64,000 nt of DNA from Chinchilla lanigera. Lineage: Eukaryota; Chordata; Mammalia; Rodentia; Chinchillidae. Below the pieces are notes generated by a model. The model did no database searches, was not told the DNA's origin, and was given only the letters and a program-made list of their open reading frames with translations. A program made the translations under genes and the position numbers. Of the stretch, positions 34,991 through 48,164 are shown in pieces; the first letter of the stretch is position 1, and each line of letters begins with the position of its first letter. The stretch is from NCBI RefSeq assembly GCF_000276665.1, contig NW_004955426.1:610919-674918 (forward strand), given 5' to 3'.

Positions 34991-36644
34991 TACTTGGCTC
35001 CCAGGCCTATCAAGTTGACAGTTAAATTGATCCATCCTATTAGGCAAAGTAGGTTTGCTCCCTGGCTTCCTCCACCTCACTACTCTATTAAGCTTCTTCC
35101 GCCTGTGCAATGTCCTGTGGTATTATCCTGTGGTGACCTTGTTCTACTGCTGACCTTGTGGACTGCCTGCCTTCACCTCTAGAACAGAATGCCCACCAGG
35201 CCAGAGACTGTGTGTCTATCTGCGGAGACTGGGATGGGGCCTGGAATCAGCAGGTGTTCAAGGAGTCTCTCACCTCTGTTTCCCAAATGAGTGAATAAAC
35301 AAAGACAAAAACCAAAGACAGATTTGCTTCAGGGCTATCATGTGATGGGCAATGTGACGGGCAATGTCACTTCAAGGACAAGGTGGCATTATTTTCTGTT
35401 GCATTTGGGGAGAATGTAGGCCATTTGCATTACTCACTCCTATTGTGTTTGTGGCTTCCGAGCTGAAAGTATTTCACAGGAAGCTCTTTCCTCAACCCTT
35501 CCCTGTTGAAGACTGTGGAGCCCCCCCTTGCACATGCATGAAGCAGAGGTCTCTGCGGACATTCTTCCTGCTATGTCTGAGTAAGGAGTGGACTTGGAGA
35601 AATGTTTCCTTCTTTTTTGTGTCATCTCCCAAACATCCACTTTCCAACTGAGTCCAGACACCGGAGATTAGAATGGCTTTAAAAGGCATACTGGCAAAAA
35701 CAGAGCAGACCTCTTGATGAAAAGGCATTTGGGAAGCTCAGACAGGAGGGTGGAATCCTCATATAAACTTGTAAGTCAGGCACCATAGCCCCAGGATCCT
35801 GCAGCCTTGTCACAAGGCAAGCTTCCGCACACCAGAGGTTCCTGGGCAACCTGACCTCGAGAAGTAGCCGTCAAAGCCAGGCACAGTGGAATGAACAGCA
35901 GACTCCGGCTTTCTGAGGGCCCCTTAGTGCAGAGAGACACTAAGGGGGAAGATGCTCGAGGGGCCTCATCTAAGCTGAAATAGGAATCCAGCAAAGGAGG
36001 GCAGAAGAAACCCAGAATAAAAACCCAGGACCTCCGTTTCTCAGCGCTAAGTACAGGCGATGACAGCTCAGGTGCGAAAGCGCTGCCACCTTCAGCTTAC
36101 ACATGTTGCATTTTGGAAGTGAGGCTTCGCTTGGCTTCCGCACAGCAGAAAACATGTTGGGGGTGGGGCAGCGCAGTGGGGGTACGATAGGATCCTGGAT
36201 GCCTTAGGGCCAGTGCAGATGGCAGCATTTTAGGTAGCTTTCAATGAATGGAAAACTCTGGGTCCCTTTACTTTTATTTCTGAATGAGAGAAAAGAATAA
36301 ACACTAGTTTTCTGATGTGGGATCCACAGGAAATTTTTCATGTAAATGTTTGAATAAGAAGCATTTGCCCAAGGGCTGTGGAGCAGGGGTTGGCAACTCA
36401 ACCTTTCTATTCCTGAGAGAAATTTTGGCTCCCACCTTGCTTGACCCGGGACTTCATTCATGCTGCTAGATTAGAGGGTAAACATGACCACCAGCCTCAT
36501 CACGGAGACCATCACCCTCTGCACAGCACCACCCTGGCCAGCACCTCACCTCACCAAGCTGCCATTGAGCTGCTTACTTCAATATCACCATCACTGCAGC
36601 TGCTATGATAACAACTAGCTTTTGAGTTTAAGAGGAACTTTCCC

Positions 36645-36794
36645 ACTGGGTGTGGTGGTGCACACCTGTGATCTCAGCACTGGGGAGGCTGAGGCAGGAG
36701 GATCAGTGCGAGTTCAAGGCCAGTCTGGGCTACAAAGTGAGTTTAAGGCCAGTTTGAAATGTATAGTGAAACCCTATCTTAAAAAGGAAAAAAA
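36645..36794 (+). mobile_element. B1 SINE with intact target-site duplication
   Basis: B1 body ('gggtgtggtggtgcacacct', 'gaggctgaggcaggaggatc') with the rodent 29-bp internal duplication and an A-rich tail. Perfect 15-bp flanks, AAGAGGAACTTTCCC, at 36630-36644 and 36795-36809. Confidence 0.94.
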
Positions 36795-37089
36795 AAGAGG
36801 AACTTTCCCTTGTGAACATATTCAATCAAGATTTAATGTTCTTCTGGGCTTGCTACATGATTGAGAGTGTAATTTTAAATTGTACTTTTAAGTAAGTTAG
36901 AGCAAAGCTGCTTAAGCCTCTAAATAAGTTTGAAGAATTACATATATCTCAATCCCAGAGTTGCAAAATCCCTGCCGTTTCCTAGGGACACTGAACATCA
37001 GAAACATATTAGATTTTATTTTATTACATGTGTGAGGCACACTCACGTACCCTTGAAACTACTTCAACATAAACACACTCACATTTAAA

Positions 37090-37330
37090 AGCCTCCTGAA
37101 TGATTCTATTGGGTCAGGGAATTAAAAAGCAACACTAAACCTAAATGATCATAACGCAATCAATCTCACAGTTATTCTTGTAACTACAATCTGAATTTGC
37201 CAGCCCAGACTTCGGGTGAGATGACCACCTGGGGCAATAATAATCACAAGCTAAATGGGGAAGGTGAGTTTGGTGTCACTGCTAATTCAGAGTAATCAGT
37301 ACAAATTAGATCGCTACTGAATGCCTCCAC
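37090..37330. promoter_or_regulatory. Possible conserved non-coding element
   Basis: About 240 bases without any repeat signature and rich in short homeobox/TALE-like words (TAATCA, TGATCA, CTAATT, AATCAAT). This resembles developmental enhancers by composition only. No conservation data are available here. Confidence 0.2.
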
Positions 37331-38760
37331 TCTGGAGGCTTAGTATTTAGACTCACAACTTTCTTTGTTCATGTTCATCTATGACTAGGGCAATATTCAT
37401 AGGGGGAAAACAGTGAAAGAGAATAATAAGCCATGGTCATGTCATAAATGCAATTCTCAAATTCAGGGGACATTTCAGGAGCAAGGGTGACACTTTCCTT
37501 GGTAGGGTCTTTGCATGGAGGAAGAATGTGGATGGGGGTGGGGATGAGAAACATCTGTGTATTATGCTTTTTTATGCAGCTCTGCGGAGTTCACAGGGAA
37601 ACTCACTCCCTCTGGGGTAAATACATTTGCCATTAGAAAAATTTATCTTAGCTGTCCTGGGTTTGGAAAACATTTTAGTAAATCATCCAATTTTTCTATT
37701 CTGCTTTGCTGCAGGTCTGCATGTAAATAATCGCAGAGAACTTTGTCTGTGTTTTCAAGATGCCTTTGGTAAGAGGATCTCAGTGTGTGTTTAGGGTTAC
37801 GCCCTTTGCACCCTAGTTTTGTGGATGCATAAATCTAATCAGACCCTGTTCCCTTAAAACTTTATTATCATAGTGTATTTCCAGGAGGGACACAGCTTCA
37901 TGTCTGTGTGATGAAGAAGCATGTGAGTCCATGGTTGGAAGCTCATGGCTCTGGAGTTCTGCTTTTAAGGTGTAAGTCCCTCTACAGCAACGTTCCCATG
38001 GGGCAGAGGTATGTGGGGATACCGGAGAAGTCTCTGAATGCCCCAAGGAGAACTATGTGGAGCAGAAGGTGAAGGAAGCCCAAGCATAGTTACTAGACAA
38101 GAGGGGCAGGGCATGCTGGGAAGGGAGCTGACAGGCATCAAGTGTCCCAACTGAGAAACAAAAGTTAACCAACGAGCAATGGCGGCCATAAAAGATCAAT
38201 GTCTCCTTAGAGAAACTCTGGTCATCCGTTCTAAGTAAGTTTCATGGAAATTTGTCAGAGTAAGTGGTTGGCATCATGCAAAAGGAGAGAATGTCTCACT
38301 AGTCCTGAGGGATTTCTTTAAGTCTGTCCTCTCATTTCCCTTCCCCTCTCCTGCCCCCCATGCCTAAAGAACAAAGCCTAACCATACTACGCCCACCATC
38401 TTGGAATTTCCTCCACTGTGGCTTGTGCCAATGAAGAAGAAATCTGTGGTGACTCCCGTGTCTAATTCCAGGGGATATCATGAGCTGTGCAAGCAGGAAG
38501 GGAAGACCAAGGTAAAATGTATGCAGAGAACATTTTCCTGTAGTTTTTTCTAGGATAGAGGTGCTCACTTTAGATACTGCTAGCTTAATATCCTCATGTT
38601 AGTGCATGGGAATTGTGGCTGTCAACATTTCAAGCGACCTGACAGCTACTGAATTCTCCTGGGCCTCACAGTGTGGTGTGCAGCCTGAAGTCCCACCCCT
38701 CTGCCATGTTCCAGGTCAAGCCACCTGCTCCAAGGGGGAAGGGGCGAGGGGCTGCCTCAC

Positions 38761-38892
38761 CTGTCATGGCGTCTTTCCTGGAAGTGTGTTCGCCTTTAGT
38801 TCCATGATAGGTGGCGTTGCTGCCTGTGGACTCGTAGTCCGTTTTCCTTTCTTTGAGGCTGATCATTTCCCGAGGTGAAGCTGGGGCACTTG
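38761..38892 (-). CDS. CTNND2: Delta-catenin, third-last coding exon
   Basis: A 132-base exon. The acceptor is tttatgcag|CA at 38892 and the donor ACAG|gtgagg at 38760. It completes a split Ala codon (G plus CA) and encodes [20 protein letters not shown], then [19 protein letters not shown] and DAMT, leaving one base (G) for the next exon (phase 1 in, phase 1 out). Because 132 is a multiple of three and the phases match, the exon could be skipped without a frameshift. The segment is the Ser/Pro- and Lys-rich post-armadillo tail of delta-catenin. As I recall the human protein, CTGSN and HGAKG replace STGSN and HGTKG; that comparison is from memory. Confidence 0.96.
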
Positions 38893-40774
38893 CTGCATAA
38901 AGAAATGAGAAAGATGATTTTCTGTGTCTGTGTCTCATTCCTTAGCACATATACTTATTCATGCAAATCATTAAGGTCCTCAACAGGCATGCTTGGACTT
39001 CTTGATTTTTTTTTGGTAGATTTTGCTCTTGTCCTTATTAGCTTCCTTTACTGTCTGACAACCAGTGTGTTAGGGTTAAGGGGACACATGTGACTCAGAG
39101 ATGGGCACTTAAGGGTTGCATCCCCCGGACCATCTCCCTTAGTGAGAAATTCTGTTGGAGGCATGATCAGTCCAAGGTATATGCAGCAATTTTAAGAATG
39201 AGACCAATCTCATTTTTTTCTCCTTTGTCTCTCTCCCTTTATTTTTAAATTAGATGTGTTTTTGAGGGGATATTATAGCTTGAAAATCCCTAACCTGAAA
39301 ACCCAAAGTCTGAGCATCGATATGACAACAGAGGTAGAAAATATAACTGAGCTCATGCCACAGATTGTAGTGAAATTATATATAAAAAAACTATATCAAA
39401 TGACTGTCAGGCTATATACATAAGGTACGTATGAAACCTAAATGAATTTTGTGGTTAGACCCCAAGATATCTCCTTATGCATATGCTGCTATTCCAAAAT
39501 AAAAAAGAAAGAAGGAAAGAAAGGTGAAAAAGAAAAGAATTAGAAGTCTAAAACATTTCTAGTCTAAAGAAGACATATTCAACCTGTACTGGTATTGAAG
39601 AATCCATGGCTACAATAACTGCAATTTGACTTAAACTTTGAGATACCTGGAAATTGCTCTAAAGGAAGGTCTAAGGAAACAACTGTCACAACGGGTGCTT
39701 TGTGAGGCTGACAGAACCTGCCCAGGGTAGCCAGGGTCTCTTTTCCTGGTGGGGCACCCTTGCTCCACTCTGTGGAAGATCCCTCAGCAGGGTCTCATGC
39801 ACACCTTACATTTCAGCTACTCGCTGCCTGTGGGACTGGGGAATGAGTCCTGCCATCCCCCTGTGTCCTCATTTCTACAGAGATGGGCTGTAATCCCAGG
39901 AGGTCCGTGGGGTGCGGATTCCATGATTCTTTAGTGAATTGGGAGCAGAAACAGAGAGAAGCTGAACTTGGTGGCAAGGGAGACAACTGAAAAAGAAGTT
40001 TATTTGTCTTGGGAGACGGAATGGATTGGTAGCAGCTCAGTAGCCCTGCCACTGTGAGATGCTGGAAGCTGGAAGGAGTGTTCCGGGACTGGGGACCAGC
40101 CCCTCGCTCTCCTGGGGTGTGCACCCTTCTGGATTGCCCCAAGCTCCACCTGAGCTCAGTCCAGTACCAAAACTCCCCTAGGGCAGGGCCACGTCTTGCT
40201 CACTCCATGACTTGCAGGGAAATTTTGCGATCTGAGGACCCAACCCTAGACCTATGGGTCGGAATTTTCAGTAAGGGGTTCACAGAATGCAAATTTAACA
40301 AGCATACCTGGTGACAGTTAAAGCCAGGACTTCCTGGGGGAACTCTGATTTTTAGCAAGAAGCCCTCTTTTCTTTGATGGTATGCAAGCCCCTTTCCAGC
40401 CAAGCCTTGGTTTACCTCTTATAACATGAGTCACATTGGATGTCTGCCAGTACCCTGAATGCTCCTCCCTTGTTTCTGAGTCACTGGGCTGGGTTTGTTT
40501 AACTCAGCATATTCTCTGGAGAGATTCCTGCGCTGGCCACTGCAGGCAGCAGAGATGTGAAGCATATATCGCTTCTGGAACCTGGGAGCCCCAGTCCAGT
40601 GAAGAATCAGATGTGCAAATAGAGGAGAGCAAGAGGCAGAAGGCTCCTCAGAAGCCACAGCCCTGGCTGGACAGCAAGCAGCAGGAGTGCTCCTTCTCCT
40701 CCATAGACCCTCTTGCCCCTCCCACACCGATCCGGATAAAACCAAGGCTGCCAGCTGAGCGCTTGAAGCCCTCT

Positions 40775-40890
40775 AAGGTTTCCAACCCTGGCTGCTTCTT
40801 AGAATGAGTTCTCCCGGACTCCTGAGATACTGATACTGGAGGCCCATCCCATACCAGTTGGTTGGAAGGTCTGGCTGCCAATCCAAAGGC
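40775..40890 (+). mobile_element. MER5-like hAT MITE fragment
   Basis: 'aaggtttccaaccctggctg', 'cttagaatgagttctcc', 'agatactgatactggaggcc' and 'cccataccagttgg' follow the MER5A order (ttctcaaccctggctgca, ttagaatcacctggg, actgatgcctgggcc, ccagaccaatt). Confidence 0.55.
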
Positions 40891-41389
40891 TGGGCAGGGT
40901 GGAAGACCACACCGGCCACGGCACCCTGCAGCACCCGCTGCCCCCGGAGATAGCTGGCATCACAGTGATGTGGCCCAGTGCCACGGCTCCTTGTCACACT
41001 GTGAGCCTGTGTGGGTGGAGGAGGGGGTGCCCCAGCTGTGTGACAAGGGCAGGAGGTGAGAGAAGGCAGAATAGGCCTGGACATGGGGCCATCCTTGGTC
41101 TGGGAGGGGGACCAGCGGGCCTGCGTTGGGGAGACTGCGTCTCATTAATACCTGGGGTTCTGGGGCTCAAAGGGGGACCTTCTGAAAGAACAACCGAGTC
41201 TCTGATAAGCCTCTGCCTTGGCTGTTCGGTGTCCATTTCCCGCCTGTTCTCACAGCACCTTGCTGACCTCCTCCTGCTGCTCGGCCCGTCTCCTCCAGCA
41301 AAGTCCTCTCACTGTCCTTGAGCCTTCACTTCTGGGTCTTCCTGCGCAGGGACTGGCCTTTTAGGAGCCACCGCTGTGCAGTCACAAAG

Positions 41390-41640
41390 GAACAATATTT
41401 TGGCGCCTTTTGACCAAAGCTTTTAAAATTAGAGTCTAACATCGCACAGATGGTGGTGTTTATTAAACCACGTCAAGTGTGTAATTATCTCCTGGGACCT
41501 CACACAAGGCGCTGCTCCCGGTATCCAGTAAATCAGGATTAAGCTCCGGGAAAAATCAAATCATGCCAACAAGTGTTTATGAGGTGCTCTTGACGTGCAG
41601 GGAAATACCAGTGAGCACTGGCTGAATGGCTGGGTGCTCC
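41390..41640. promoter_or_regulatory. Possible conserved non-coding element
   Basis: Repeat-free block with an E2F-like TTTTGGCGCC (41398-41407) and AT-rich homeobox-like words (TAAAATTAGAG, GTGTAATTA, AATCAAATCATG). Suggestive composition only. Confidence 0.2.
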
Positions 41641-41925
41641 GTCCTGGGGGAGGGCAGCCTTCCCACTGACTCCATCAGCTCTTCTCCCCAGCGCTGCTTG
41701 GCTCGCTGCAGTTCTGGATAATCAGAGCTTTTAGAAGGACTCTCTCCTTATGTCCCTCAGAGTCAACGTCCTTTGTCTTCCCAAGGTTGCCAGAATTGTG
41801 GAATAAGAAGAGCAAGGGGCAGCCTCCCTGCTTCTGCCTTTGATGGAAGTGTCCCGGGTCACAGGGAGGCTCCTGATTCTAAATTAGGGCTAGACTAAGT
41901 GTCCTAAGCAACAACAACAGCCTAA

Positions 41926-42307
41926 TGTTATGGTTTGTGTCTGTGTGTCCCCCCAAAGCCTCATGCAGCCATGTGGCAGGCTTTTAGGGTTTGATTGATT
42001 ATGGGTGTGAGAGATGCACCTTCCCTGGGGTGGATAGTTTGCATATGTAAGGGAGAGAAAGAGGGTGCTTGGGGCAATTTCATGGCTTTTGTGCTTCTGG
42101 CCATTTCCTCCCTTGTGTGTGTTTTGTGGTTGCTTTGCTGCGTTCTGCCGCCACGAGCTGTAGCTCTCTGCCATGTACCACTCTGCTTTATAATCTGCCA
42201 AGTATGGACTGAAACTTCCACAAACTGTAAGTGAAATAAACCTTTCCTTCCTTAATTTTGGGTGTCAGGTATTTTGTCCCAGCAACGAGAGAAAAGTAAC
42301 CAAGACA
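41926..42307 (+). mobile_element. Complete solo MaLR-type LTR with 5-bp duplication
   Basis: 382 bp, starting TGTTATGGTTTGTG and ending AACCAAGACA, so TG...CA ends. Flanked by perfect CCTAA (41921-41925 and 42308-42312), the 5-bp duplication expected of ERVL/MaLR. A poly(A)-like GTGAAATAAACC lies 75 bases before the end. Sense orientation is opposite to CTNND2. Confidence 0.85.
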
Positions 42308-43247
42308 CCTAAACTTGTGAACTTTCACGGGCTGGGGGAGGGCACTTTACCTCATTCGAAGGGCCCCACTCATTTCTGGCTTTCCTTGTGATTCTGAGCA
42401 AAGGACTGTGTAAACTTACAGTAGACCACAGAGACCCAAAGTGACCTGAGGCAAAGTTGCTGGACAGTGTCCTCTACTGAGTCCTCTGAGATGCTGTTTC
42501 AGGAAATAAGATTTTCTCAGCAAAGGGGAGGAGGGGCAGGGAGGAGTGAAGAGAGAGCTGTCGTATAAAAGCCAAGATGTCTGGACACATAGCACTGCAC
42601 ATCCATCCTTCGTTCTCCGAGGAAAAGCAAAATGCACAAACCGAAAGGAAGGCTTTAACAACACACACCGAATAAAAGCAGAACAAAACCTTTGCCACTT
42701 ATGTTGCTAAGCACTGAGTTCTCATTGTACCTTTCATCACTCCCTTTCGTCCCTTTAGTCCTGGCATACAATGACTGAAAAGCGTGTAAAATAATTTCTA
42801 CAAAGAAAAAAAAACTAAGCTAAGAACGTAAGCAATGGGAACGTGGAAAACGAGAGAAATGTGAGCGGCACGACTCGGGAGTTAAGGTTGTAAGAAGCAT
42901 TCATCAGCGGCTGTAGGTAATCACAGAACGCTGACTGGACGTGGAGTGGTTCTGTGAGCTTCAAGGAAAGATGTCAAAAGTGTCCCTACCAAAGGAGGCC
43001 ACAGCGCACCCTGTCTCTTACTCTTGCGCTCCAAGTATAGCAAAGAAAATGCGAGTCAAAGTTTAAGTTCACAAACTGCCCATGGATACGGTGCTGTGCG
43101 CACCCCTGACAGTTCCTTCACAGGTGTTCCCCCGGCAGGCAGGTTCATGGTGGGCATTTCAGCCCCACGGAACCCGTGAGAGAGACATTTGCCCGGACTG
43201 TGCACACACACACAGGATCGCCGATGGGACAGAGGGAAAAGGGTTCA

Positions 43248-43574
<327 letters not shown>

Positions 43575-44689
43575 TTACGGAGCTTCAGACATCATCAAGG
43601 TGGAGGGAGAGGAAGGAGAATTAAGACACACCTTCTCCTGCGCAGCCCGCTGGGAGGGCCGCTTTTAGCACCTGCTTTCTTTCCCACATGGTGAGTAAAT
43701 GATCTCTTTGCAAAGCTTTTGTGGCCAGAGGCTTTTATTAAATGCAAATATGATGTCCAGAATGTCAGACCAGCCCGAGGGTGTCTGTGCTTGCTACCTG
43801 GCTGCAGCCCTGCCCAGCTCCTCCGGCCTCCCCGAACCCTCCAACGGTGCCTGCAGAATCAGTCTTGAGCAAAGAGGGAGGCAGCTCGCCTTCCCACACC
43901 TCTCCCTCACCCTGACGTTTCCCACCTCCTTCTCGGCCACAAACACCAGCCTCCTGTCTCCGGGGCATTTGCACACCACACTGCCACACTGCTCGTGCCC
44001 CTCAAATTATGTGTTCCGATTTCGAGCATGTTCAAAGTGCACCTGGCCAACCTCTCTCAGTTTCCAGCACCTAGCTAGTACATGAAAAGGTATGTACCAT
44101 TTTTATTATAAAAACATATAAATACATGATGGATCATTTTGTGAATTTAGAAAGCATAGCAAAGTAAATAAAAACAGCTCATGAGACCCCCAGAGAACTC
44201 CTATGAACATGCCACCACATTGAAACGCCAGCCTCTTTTCACATTCAATTATATTTCTATCAAAATAATGTGTCAAACAGTATTGGCATTATAATAAAAG
44301 AGATCATCTACCCCACTCCCAATTCCTGCTTCCCAGAGAGAACTATTTCCGATTCTTTTAGCTTTTTTAAGGGGATGTGAAATAATGCTTAGTCTTTTAA
44401 GGGAGTCAACGCTTTATAAAGAATCATCGCAAATGTTGATAGATGGAAATTAACAGAGAGCAAAGTTCATACTCATCTGCACATCCACGTCTCTGTTCAT
44501 CTAATTTTCACTGCCCCTGTTCTACTTGCACGGCAGCATAGAGTCCAAGGTTAGAAGTACATTATTTATTTTCAATTTAAGTAAGATTACTTTATTATTG
44601 CTTTTTAATCTATAATAATTACCTTTGAAATACTGGTACAGTTTACTGCTTAACGTAAAGGTATTTTCTAGCCCATGTGTACATAGTGA

Positions 44690-45215
44690 TCACATTCTTC
44701 AAGGGGATTCAGTACAGGTACACAGTACACCCTAATTCTCTATTTTAATCCCTTTCCATCCCTTCCCTGTCTCCTCTCCCCATCTCTCCATGCCCTTCCC
44801 ATGTACAAAAGATCTCTCTATTTCCTATTATCTGTCTTTTATTTTGCTTTTTACTTATACTTCGGGTTTCTCATATAAGAGAAACCATGCGATATATAAG
44901 CTTGTGTGTCTGATTTATTTCACTTAACCTTAAGGTCTCAAGGTACATCCATTTTCCTACAAATGACTCAAGTTTATCTTCCTTTACGGCAGAGTAGTGC
45001 TCCATTGTATACACATAGCACGTCTTTAATCTGTTCATTTAATGACAGATGTGCAGGCTGTTTCCAGGATCACCTGTTATGACTTGCGCTGCTGTAAACA
45101 TCAGTATGCCCGGGTTGTTATAATAGGATATCATTAACCCTTTGGGGAAGATACCTGGAAGGGGAATACCTGGGGCAAGTGGAATTTCTAGCTCGTTTTT
45201 TGAGGCACCTCCCTA
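44690..45215 (-). mobile_element. L1 3' end, antisense on plus
   Basis: Reversed L1 words: 'tcacattcttcaaggggatt', 'tcccttccctgtctcctctc', 'gtttctcatataagagaaacc', 'gatttatttcacttaacctt', 'aggtacatccattttcctac' and 'gcagagtagtgctccattgt'. This is the reverse complement of the 3' ends seen at 50200 and 62900. Confidence 0.8.
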
Positions 45216-45224
45216 ATGGCTGAG

Positions 45225-45365
45225 AAGTACATTGTTTTATTGAGTACTACCTAGCACTTACTGGCTATTTACCAGGTAACAAGATTGGATGATATCATTA
45301 TCCCCGTGTTACTGAGGACGGACTTGAGCTTTCGAAAGAGCTACACAAAGTCAAAAAGTGAGCAA
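45225..45365 (+). mobile_element. MIR-like fragment
   Basis: 'ctacctagcacttactggct', 'ttaccaggtaacaagattgg', 'tatcattatccccgtgttact' and 'acacaaagtcaaaaagtg' follow the MIR order. Confidence 0.5.
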
Positions 45366-46791
45366 GTCAAAAATGCTAATACTAAAACGTGATGTGTGAA
45401 TGAGTATGTGGAAGAAAACATACAGCAGGGTCGGGGGCAAGGGGCACCTCCAGGGAGTGCCGGGGCAGTTGCTGTGGGGACGCTCTGCGGAGCTGACGCT
45501 GATGCAGCTCTGGACCCACAGCCGAGGACAGAGGCCGGGGCTCCCAGGCTGTGGAAGGACAGACAGGAAGGCATGGGTGGAGACAGCAGGGGGGCCGGGA
45601 AGGAAGGAGCCTGCTGAGTGAGAAGATGGGGTGCAGGACAGAAGTGCAGCTGCACCGGAGAGGACGCGATCGCCCTGCCTCGGATGGGGCTGGTGGGGAC
45701 CAGGGGAAGATGCGCGTTGTCTCCGGGGTCTCTGCTGAGTGGGCTGAGCAGGCTGAGTGGGCGCCATCTAGCCTCCCCCAGCTTCTGCGCCAATATCAGG
45801 GACGAAGCTCTATTTACTGTGGCAGAACAATGGAGAGAAACAGTTTAGGAGGGAAACCAAGGCTGCCCCTGGGACCTGGCGCGTCAGAGGTCCCTGTTAG
45901 ACCAAGGAAGCGGGGCAGAGAATGGAACAGCATCTGCAAACTGGGACCTCAGGAGCTGGAGATAAAATTCTGGAGTTGAGCATATAAATACCACTCAAAG
46001 CAAGAGAATGGATGAAAGGTGATGAGTGAGTGCAAAGGAAGGGAGGCAGAGGGCAGGCTCAGTGAGCCTGGGACACTAGGATTTAGGGGTGCAAAGAGCT
46101 GGAGAAACTTCCGAGGGTGCTGAGAGGGAACGCTGTGAGCTGAGGGAGGGGTGAGGAGGTGGGTGGTCAGCAAGACGAGGACAGCGGGCTGTAGGGAGGA
46201 GAAGGAGACCAACCAAACTACAAGGACCAAGCGCCCCATACGGAAGCCACCGTGATGGGGACAAAAGCACTTTCTTTGGCCGGGCTGGTAAACATCTAGC
46301 TCAAGAGGGCTCAGAGGTATTGCAAACTGATGAGGGGACGGCAGGACAGACAGCCAGCCTGTGGCAAAGTGTTACTCCACAGGGGAGCAGAGAAATGGGG
46401 CCTGCAGGGAGCAAGGGATGCGGAGAGGTTTAATATCCCCTGGAAGACACTGCGGCACTTGGGGTGCTGCTGGGCGTGACTCAACATGGAGCAGGAAAAC
46501 ACTGGTGACGTGTGGAAGTGAGAGGAAAATATCACAGGAGGACGCAAGGCGGACAGGGTTCACGGAGCGAAGGGGTCACTGGCCACAGGTGCAGGACAGG
46601 GCGGTGCCAGAGGCAGGGATGTGGCGACAGGATGCTGAGGGCACTCTCTCTGCTTCTTTCATGTTTTCTCAGGGACAATGAGAAGTGAGGGCATCTGCTC
46701 AGTGTCAGGCTGGGTAGGAATTTAGAGAACAGAAGAGGCACAGGAAGGGAGGAGAGCAGGGAGGAGTACGGGCGGGCTCAAGAGGCGCGCC

Positions 46792-46835
46792 AAAAAAAAA
46801 AAAAACAACAACAAAAAAAAAAAAAAAAAAAAAAA
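46792..46835 (+). repeat. A-tract with CAA interruptions, flanked by direct repeats
   Basis: A pure A-rich tract of about 44 bases in GC-rich surroundings, flanked by AAGAGGCGCG at 46780-46789 and 46836-46845. Same tail style as the ID element at 27152. Interpreted as a retroposed poly(A) tail with no body. Confidence 0.7.
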
Positions 46836-48128
46836 AAGAGGCGCGGCAAGGTGGCGGCGGCCGGGTGGGCGGGCAGTGGGGTGGGCGGCCTCAGTGCAGG
46901 GACACTGCTTGAGGTGTGTGGCGGTGAATTTTGAATGAGATGCACAGTCAGCATGGCCATTTGCTGTTCCCCAGCTGCATCCAGCTGCTATGGGCAGGCG
47001 TGGAGTGAGTGACGTTCCAGGAAGATGTCAGGGAGGTAATTTGGAGAGTGACAGAGAGAAGGGAAAGCCACGGAAGCCCGGGGACTCTGAGCTGGACAGT
47101 GACATAAGTGAAGATGTGAGGGAGAGGAAGGAGAGGAGGGCTACGAGGGAGAGGGAGGAGAGCAGGAGGAGTCGGGGATGAGAGACCTAGTCAGAGGCCG
47201 CTGGAATCGAGGTGCTTCACAGATGCGGGCTTTCTTGAGGAGCGGGAGAAAAGAAATTTCTCGAAAGAGCAATGAGAAACAAGGAGGCCCTACTCACCTC
47301 CAGGGCCAGGGGCACGGGGTGGGGGGAGAGGGTGGGAGACGAGATGGCACTATCGAGTGGGCTGAGGGCTGTCCTGAGCGTGCTAAGCATCAGAGCAAGA
47401 AGATTACACAAGAGGGCAGGTGAAGGGCACAGAGGAGTTTACCACAAGCCTGACACGGGTACGAGGGAAGGGGAGGGTGGGCCCGAGAAGGGTGGGCTGC
47501 TGTGCAGAGCTGCTGAGTGCTGTGTCCAGGGACCATGGTTGACCCAGGAGGCTCGGGCAATGGGTGCTCACTGGGGTGAGGAGGACTGAAGCGGGGGCGG
47601 TACAAACTCAGAGGAAGGTGAGGTGTGTCACAGTACAGGGAGAAAATGTCTCCACGGGAACTCTGTGGGGCTCCCTTAAGTCCCCTAGAGAGTGGTGGCA
47701 ATGACAGGTGAGGAAGTCTTGACAAAAGTGTGTGCAGCTGGCCACTGTTTCAAAGGTGTATGCACCCCTTGCTCACACAGTGTAGGGGAAGGGTTAAAAT
47801 TTACTTCATGAAAGCTGTCCCTGTATTTGCAGGAGAATGCTTTGTTGATAGCAAAAATCCTAAACATGACCAAAAGAAGGCAGATCACCTTACGCGTGTT
47901 TCACCTGCGATTTGGAAGGTACACTTTGAGGTTCCAAGTCAGGCCTCAGGACAGAGCTTTATTCAAAACCAGGTCTGCTTGAGTCATGAATAAGTGCCAA
48001 TATCCCATATGTCCTGCAGACAAGCACGAACCTTGGCTACACTGTGATAAGTTCCAAGACCTCAGAAGGATGTCAGTGTGGGACTGCTCTAGTCGGGTTT
48101 TGCCTAGCACATCAATGGACTCCTCAGC

Positions 48129-48130
<2 letters not shown>

Positions 48131-48160
<30 letters not shown>
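48131..48160. repeat. (CT)15 microsatellite
   Basis: Fifteen CT units followed by CTTACAG. (AG)15 on the CTNND2 sense strand. Confidence 0.95.
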
Positions 48161-48164
<4 letters not shown>

